DNA from: JBOGZD01 sp050697155
GTDB taxonomy: Bacteria; Actinomycetota; Thermoleophilia; Solirubrobacterales; 70-9
Direction of reading: 5' to 3'
Length of the DNA stretch: 12,699 nt
NCBI GenBank assembly: GCA_050697155.1
Contig: JBOGZD010000083.1
Coordinates: 1-12,699 of the forward strand
The position numbers were made by a program, and so were the translations under genes. The notes beneath the pieces were generated by a model. The model was not told where the DNA came from. It ran no database searches and was given only the letters and a program-made list of their open reading frames with translations. Each line of letters starts with the position of its first letter. Within the stretch, counting starts at the first letter, position 1. Below, piece by piece: positions 10,759 to 12,699 of the stretch.

Positions 10759-11510
10759 TCGCCCAACTCAGCGACCCCCACGTCGCGGTCGGGCGCGGGG
10801 ACCGTGCCTCGGCCACGGCGCTCGCGGCGGCCGTGTCCTCGCTGGTCGAGCTGCGACCGGGCGCCGACGCGCTGCTGGTCAGCGGCGACCTGGTCACCGA
10901 CGCCGGAGCGCGGGAGTACGAGCGCGTGCGCGAGCTGCTGGCGCCGTTCCCGGCCCCGGTGTTCGTGCTCGCCGGCAATCACGACGACCGCGACGGCCTG
11001 CGCGAGTACTTCGCCCTCGAGGGCTCCACCGGAGCGGTGGGCCAGCCGTTTCGCTACACGGCGTCGGTCGACGGGATGCGGCTGGTCGGTTGCGACACCA
11101 CCCTGCCCGGTCGCCTGGAGGGCAGCCTCGACGCCGAGCGCCGGGCGTGGCTCGAGCGGCAGCTCGCCGCCGATCGGTCGGCCCCGACGGTGATCGCCAT
11201 GCACCACCCGCCGCTGCTCACCGGGGTCACCGCGCTGGATGAGATCGGGCTGCCGGCCGAGGACCGGCTCGCGCTCGCCGACGTGCTCGCGGCCAACCCG
11301 CAGGTGCGCCGGGTGGTCGCCGGCCACGTCCACCGCGGCGCCTTTGACGTCCTCGGCGGCTGCGGGGTGCTCACCTGCCCCAGCACCCACCTCCAGGCCC
11401 CGCTCGAGATCGGGATGACCGACCTGCGCCTGGTCGACGAGCCGGCCGCATTCGCCGTCCACGCGCTGCTCGACGGCACCGTCGTCTCCCACATCCAGCC
11501 GATCCGCTAG
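10749..11510 (+). CDS. Metallophosphoesterase, class III cyclic-nucleotide-phosphodiesterase-like (CpdA/GpdQ/Rv0805 type)
   Basis: 253 residues if read from CTG 10749. All five metal-binding blocks are present: D9-P-H11 (QLSDPHV), G46-D47 (SGDLVTD), G76-N-H78-D (AGNHDD), H152-H153 (AMHHPP), and G192-H193-V-H195 (AGHVHRG). These coordinate two metals in cyclic-nucleotide and glycerophosphodiester phosphodiesterases; the natural substrate could be cAMP or another phosphodiester. The start is a problem. The only ordinary start codons in frame, such as GTG 10833, would delete the first motif. The frame is open back to 10716 but contains no ATG, GTG or TTG there. CTG 10749 gives the typical beginning (M)TLLAQLSDPHV, so I use it with caution. 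It lies 22 bp after nusG, probably in the same transcript. Confidence 0.85.
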   Translation: MTLLAQLSDPHVAVGRGDRASATALAAAVSSLVELRPGADALLVSGDLVTDAGAREYERVRELLAPFPAPVFVLAGNHDDRDGLREYFALEGSTGAVGQPFRYTASVDGMRLVGCDTTLPGRLEGSLDAERRAWLERQLAADRSAPTVIAMHHPPLLTGVTALDEIGLPAEDRLALADVLAANPQVRRVVAGHVHRGAFDVLGGCGVLTCPSTHLQAPLEIGMTDLRLVDEPAAFAVHALLDGTVVSHIQPIR

Positions 11511-11702
11511 CGCCCTCGGCCGCAAGTGTCGGCCATACGACGAGGAATCATCGGCCATACCGCCTTCGTTACCGACCGCACCAGGTGGCGCGTATTCCGG
11601 TCGTATACCGCCCTGTCGGAGCCTTGGCGCTGACAACTGGCACCGGCGCCTCGTCTTCATCGGGGGATCCGGCCCGGGGCCACGATCACCAGGAGGCCCA
11701 CA
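11511..11702 (+). promoter_or_regulatory. Intergenic region with repeated TATAC-containing motifs and a Shine-Dalgarno
   Basis: TCGGCCATAC occurs at 11529-11538 and 11551-11560, exactly 22 bp apart (two helical turns). Two related elements follow, CGTATTCCGG (11591-11600) and CGTATACCG (11602-11610), about 11 bp apart. This looks like a multi-site operator facing the surface-protein gene. AGGAGG at 11691-11696 is its Shine-Dalgarno. I could not place a convincing -35/-10 pair; TTGGCG (11624) and CTGACA (11630) are weak candidates for -35. Confidence 0.5.
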
Positions 11703-12173
11703 ATGAGGGCACACACAATCACCACCACCATCAACCGGGCGAAGCCAAGCGCGTGGCATCTCGCCGTTGTCCTCGGGCTTGCCGTCTGCTCGCTGGTCGT
11801 CCCGGCGACGGCGAGCGCGTCGCCGATCGGCAGCTCGGACTACTCGTCCGCGGGCGCGCCGAACGATTCGAGCCAGAGCGTCGGAGGCTCGGGCTACTCG
11901 TCGGTGAACGCGATCTCGCCGCCGTCGAGCGCGTCGAGCCCGGCCGGCGGCTCCGGCTCCGGCTCGGACTACTCGTCGCTGAACGCGATCAGCGGGGCGC
12001 CCGCGAGCGAGCCCGTGCTCGCCTCCGGCGGCCCGAGCAATCCGGCCGACGGGTTCGACTGGGGCAGCGCCGCGGTCGGCGCCGGAACCGTGCTGGCCAT
12101 GGTCGCGCTGGGCAGCGCCGCGCTGCTCACGGTCCGCAGGCGCACGACCGTCGCGCCGTCGGCCTCGAGCTGA
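11703..12173 (+). CDS. Surface protein: signal peptide, Ser/Gly-rich YSS repeats, C-terminal membrane anchor
   Basis: 156 residues. A signal peptide spans 1-39, with hydrophobic core LAVVLGLAVCSLVV and cleavage after ASA. Then come three imperfect repeats, SSDYSSAGAP (44-53), GSGYSSVNAI (62-71) and GSDYSSLNAI (87-96), in a flexible Ser/Gly/Pro-rich region. DGFDWGSAAVGAG (116-128) leads into a membrane span (about 123-143) ending in RRR, so the protein should sit in the membrane with its repeat region outside. No catalytic motif is seen. From memory, short proteins with DYSS-NAI repeats and a FDWG-AA-GAG anchor recur in Thermoleophilia, without known function. ATG 11703 follows AGGAGG by 6 nt. 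Repeated motifs upstream suggest tight regulation, and the BTAD-type regulator downstream could be the controller (inference from position). Confidence 0.75.
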   Translation: MRAHTITTTINRAKPSAWHLAVVLGLAVCSLVVPATASASPIGSSDYSSAGAPNDSSQSVGGSGYSSVNAISPPSSASSPAGGSGSGSDYSSLNAISGAPASEPVLASGGPSNPADGFDWGSAAVGAGTVLAMVALGSAALLTVRRRTTVAPSASS

Positions 12174-12188
12174 GGGCGATTCGCCCTC
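12172..12188 (+). other. Small hairpin overlapping the surface-protein stop codon
   Basis: GAGGGCG (12172-12178) and CGCCCTC (12182-12188) pair across the loop ATT. It may assist the larger terminator just downstream. Confidence 0.5.
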
Positions 12189-12200
12189 GGGCCCAGGTGA

Positions 12201-12244
12201 TGGGCGCGGAGGACGGGCGCCGAGAGCGCTCGCCTCCGCGCCCA
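12201..12244 (+). terminator. Very strong hairpin between surface-protein and regulator genes
   Basis: TGGGCGCGGAGG (12201-12212) pairs perfectly with CCTCCGCGCCCA (12233-12244). After a single bulged A the stem continues with CGGGCGC/GCGCTCG (12214-12220 with 12226-12232, one G-T) around the loop CGAGA. That is 19 pairs in 44 nt. No T tract follows; it is probably a U-less terminator, usable from either side. Confidence 0.7.
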
Positions 12245-12275
12245 ACGCCGGCGAGGATCGCCGCGGGGCCAGGGC

Positions 12276-12304
12276 TTGATCGGCCGTCCGCCGCGGTGTA
12301 CGTT
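12276..12304 (+). promoter_or_regulatory. Promoter of the BTAD/SARP-type regulator
   Basis: TTGATC (12276-12281) and TACGTT (12299-12304) are 17 bp apart. Transcription would begin near 12311, leaving a short leader containing GGGGA (12316-12320) before GTG 12325. Confidence 0.6.
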
Positions 12305-12324
12305 CGGCGCGACTGGGGGATCCT

Positions 12325-12699
12325 GTGGACGTAGAGATTCGAGTTCTGGGGCCGGTCGGCGTAGTGGTCGACGGGCGGTCCGCGGGGCTGGGGGGAAGCA
12401 AGCAGCGAGGCGTGCTCGCGATGCTCGCCCTGCGCCCCAACAGCGCCCTGAGCTCGGATGAGCTGATCGACGGGCTCTGGGGGGAGAGGCCGCCGGCGAG
12501 CGCGGCGAAGAACGTCCAGCTCTACGTCTCCCGGCTTCGCAAGGTGCTCGCCGACAGCGGCGCGACGGCGGAGATCCTCACCCGCGGGCGCGGCTACGAG
12601 CTGCACGTCGCCACCGAGGCCGTCGACGCGACCCGCTTCGAGCGGCTGGTCGAGCTGGCCGCGCGCGAGCCCGGCGCGGGCGGGCCGGCGGGCGCGGCC
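12325..12699 (+). CDS. AfsR/SARP-family (BTAD-domain) transcriptional regulator, N-terminal part (runs off right edge)
   Basis: 125 codons from GTG 12325 are in the window. VEIRVLGPVGVVVDGRS (3-19) and GGSKQRGVLAMLALRPNSAL (23-42) begin an OmpR-like winged helix. SSDELIDGLWGERPPASAAK (43-62), NVQLYVSRLRKVL (63-75) and ILTRGRGYELHV (84-95) complete it, and VDATRFERLVELA (100-112) opens the bacterial transcriptional activator domain. Family members (AfsR, EmbR, SARPs) activate secondary metabolism or cell-envelope genes; many continue into NB-ARC ATPase and TPR domains, which would lie outside the window. The start is supported by the promoter and the GGGGA ribosome-binding site. Targets are unknown; the surface-protein gene upstream, with its repeated motifs, is the nearest candidate. 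Confidence 0.9.
   Translation, partial: MDVEIRVLGPVGVVVDGRSAGLGGSKQRGVLAMLALRPNSALSSDELIDGLWGERPPASAAKNVQLYVSRLRKVLADSGATAEILTRGRGYELHVATEAVDATRFERLVELAAREPGAGGPAGAA

Noticed and set aside
10833..11510. GTG 10833 as the start of the phosphoesterase
   Set aside because: It would remove the essential DPH metal motif, which is present and in frame just upstream.
10653..12440. Large minus-strand open frame of 595 codons
   Set aside because: It is opposite the phosphoesterase, surface protein and regulator genes; its sequence is Arg/Gly/Ala-rich without domains, as expected for an antisense shadow in very high-GC DNA.

Overview
The window comes from a high-GC actinobacterium. Strongly C/G-ending codons, a BTAD/SARP-type regulator, Lys-rich secreted beta-strand proteins and many apparently leaderless genes point to the class Thermoleophilia (Solirubrobacterales-like). 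That placement is an inference from style, because no 16S or other marker is present.

Layout, left to right. (1) 1-4435, an amino-acid-flavoured module: the N-terminus of an Lrp/AsnC regulator (minus strand) diverges across 37 bp from a 713-residue protein. That protein joins a glutamine-amidotransferase-like/ThuA-like N-terminal half to a C-terminal half I recognise as DUF6421. It is followed by a small Shine-Dalgarno-led ORF, a short-chain dehydrogenase (SDR) with an atypical LVGGW segment, and a PLP-dependent threonine-aldolase-family enzyme 4 bp after the SDR. (2) 4428-5177, minus strand: a VapBC-type toxin-antitoxin pair, with a perfect palindrome over its promoter and touching the antitoxin start codon. 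(3) 5217-5288: tRNA-Thr(GGT), followed 13 bp later by an HSL-type alpha/beta-hydrolase. (4) 6424-8220: an acyl-CoA dehydrogenase flanked by two near-identical small coiled-coil/membrane-anchor genes in direct orientation. (5) 8221-8935: a decayed stretch ending in the tail of an RTX-like repeat protein and a strong hairpin. (6) 8936-9409: a small secreted basic protein and an intrinsic terminator. (7) 9451-10726: the core cluster rpmG-secE-nusG. rplK does not follow; a class III cyclic-nucleotide-phosphodiesterase-like metallophosphoesterase does, and it has no ordinary start codon. (8) 11511-12699: a region with repeated upstream motifs, a Ser/Gly-rich surface protein with YSS(x)NAIS repeats and a C-terminal anchor, a very strong terminator hairpin, and the start of a BTAD/SARP-family regulator that runs off the window.

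How the genes may work together. The Lrp regulator, DUF6421 fusion, SDR and aldolase look like one functional unit acting on a beta-hydroxy or beta-keto amino acid or a related metabolite. This is inferred from gene order only; the substrate is unknown. rpmG-secE-nusG is housekeeping (ribosome, Sec translocon, transcription elongation). Six genes have a TANNNT hexamer only 6-10 nt before their start codon, consistent with leaderless transcripts, while another six have clear Shine-Dalgarno sequences, so two initiation modes seem to be mixed here. The most novel material is the DUF6421 fusion module, the duplicated coil-anchor genes, and the non-canonical nusG/phosphoesterase junction.
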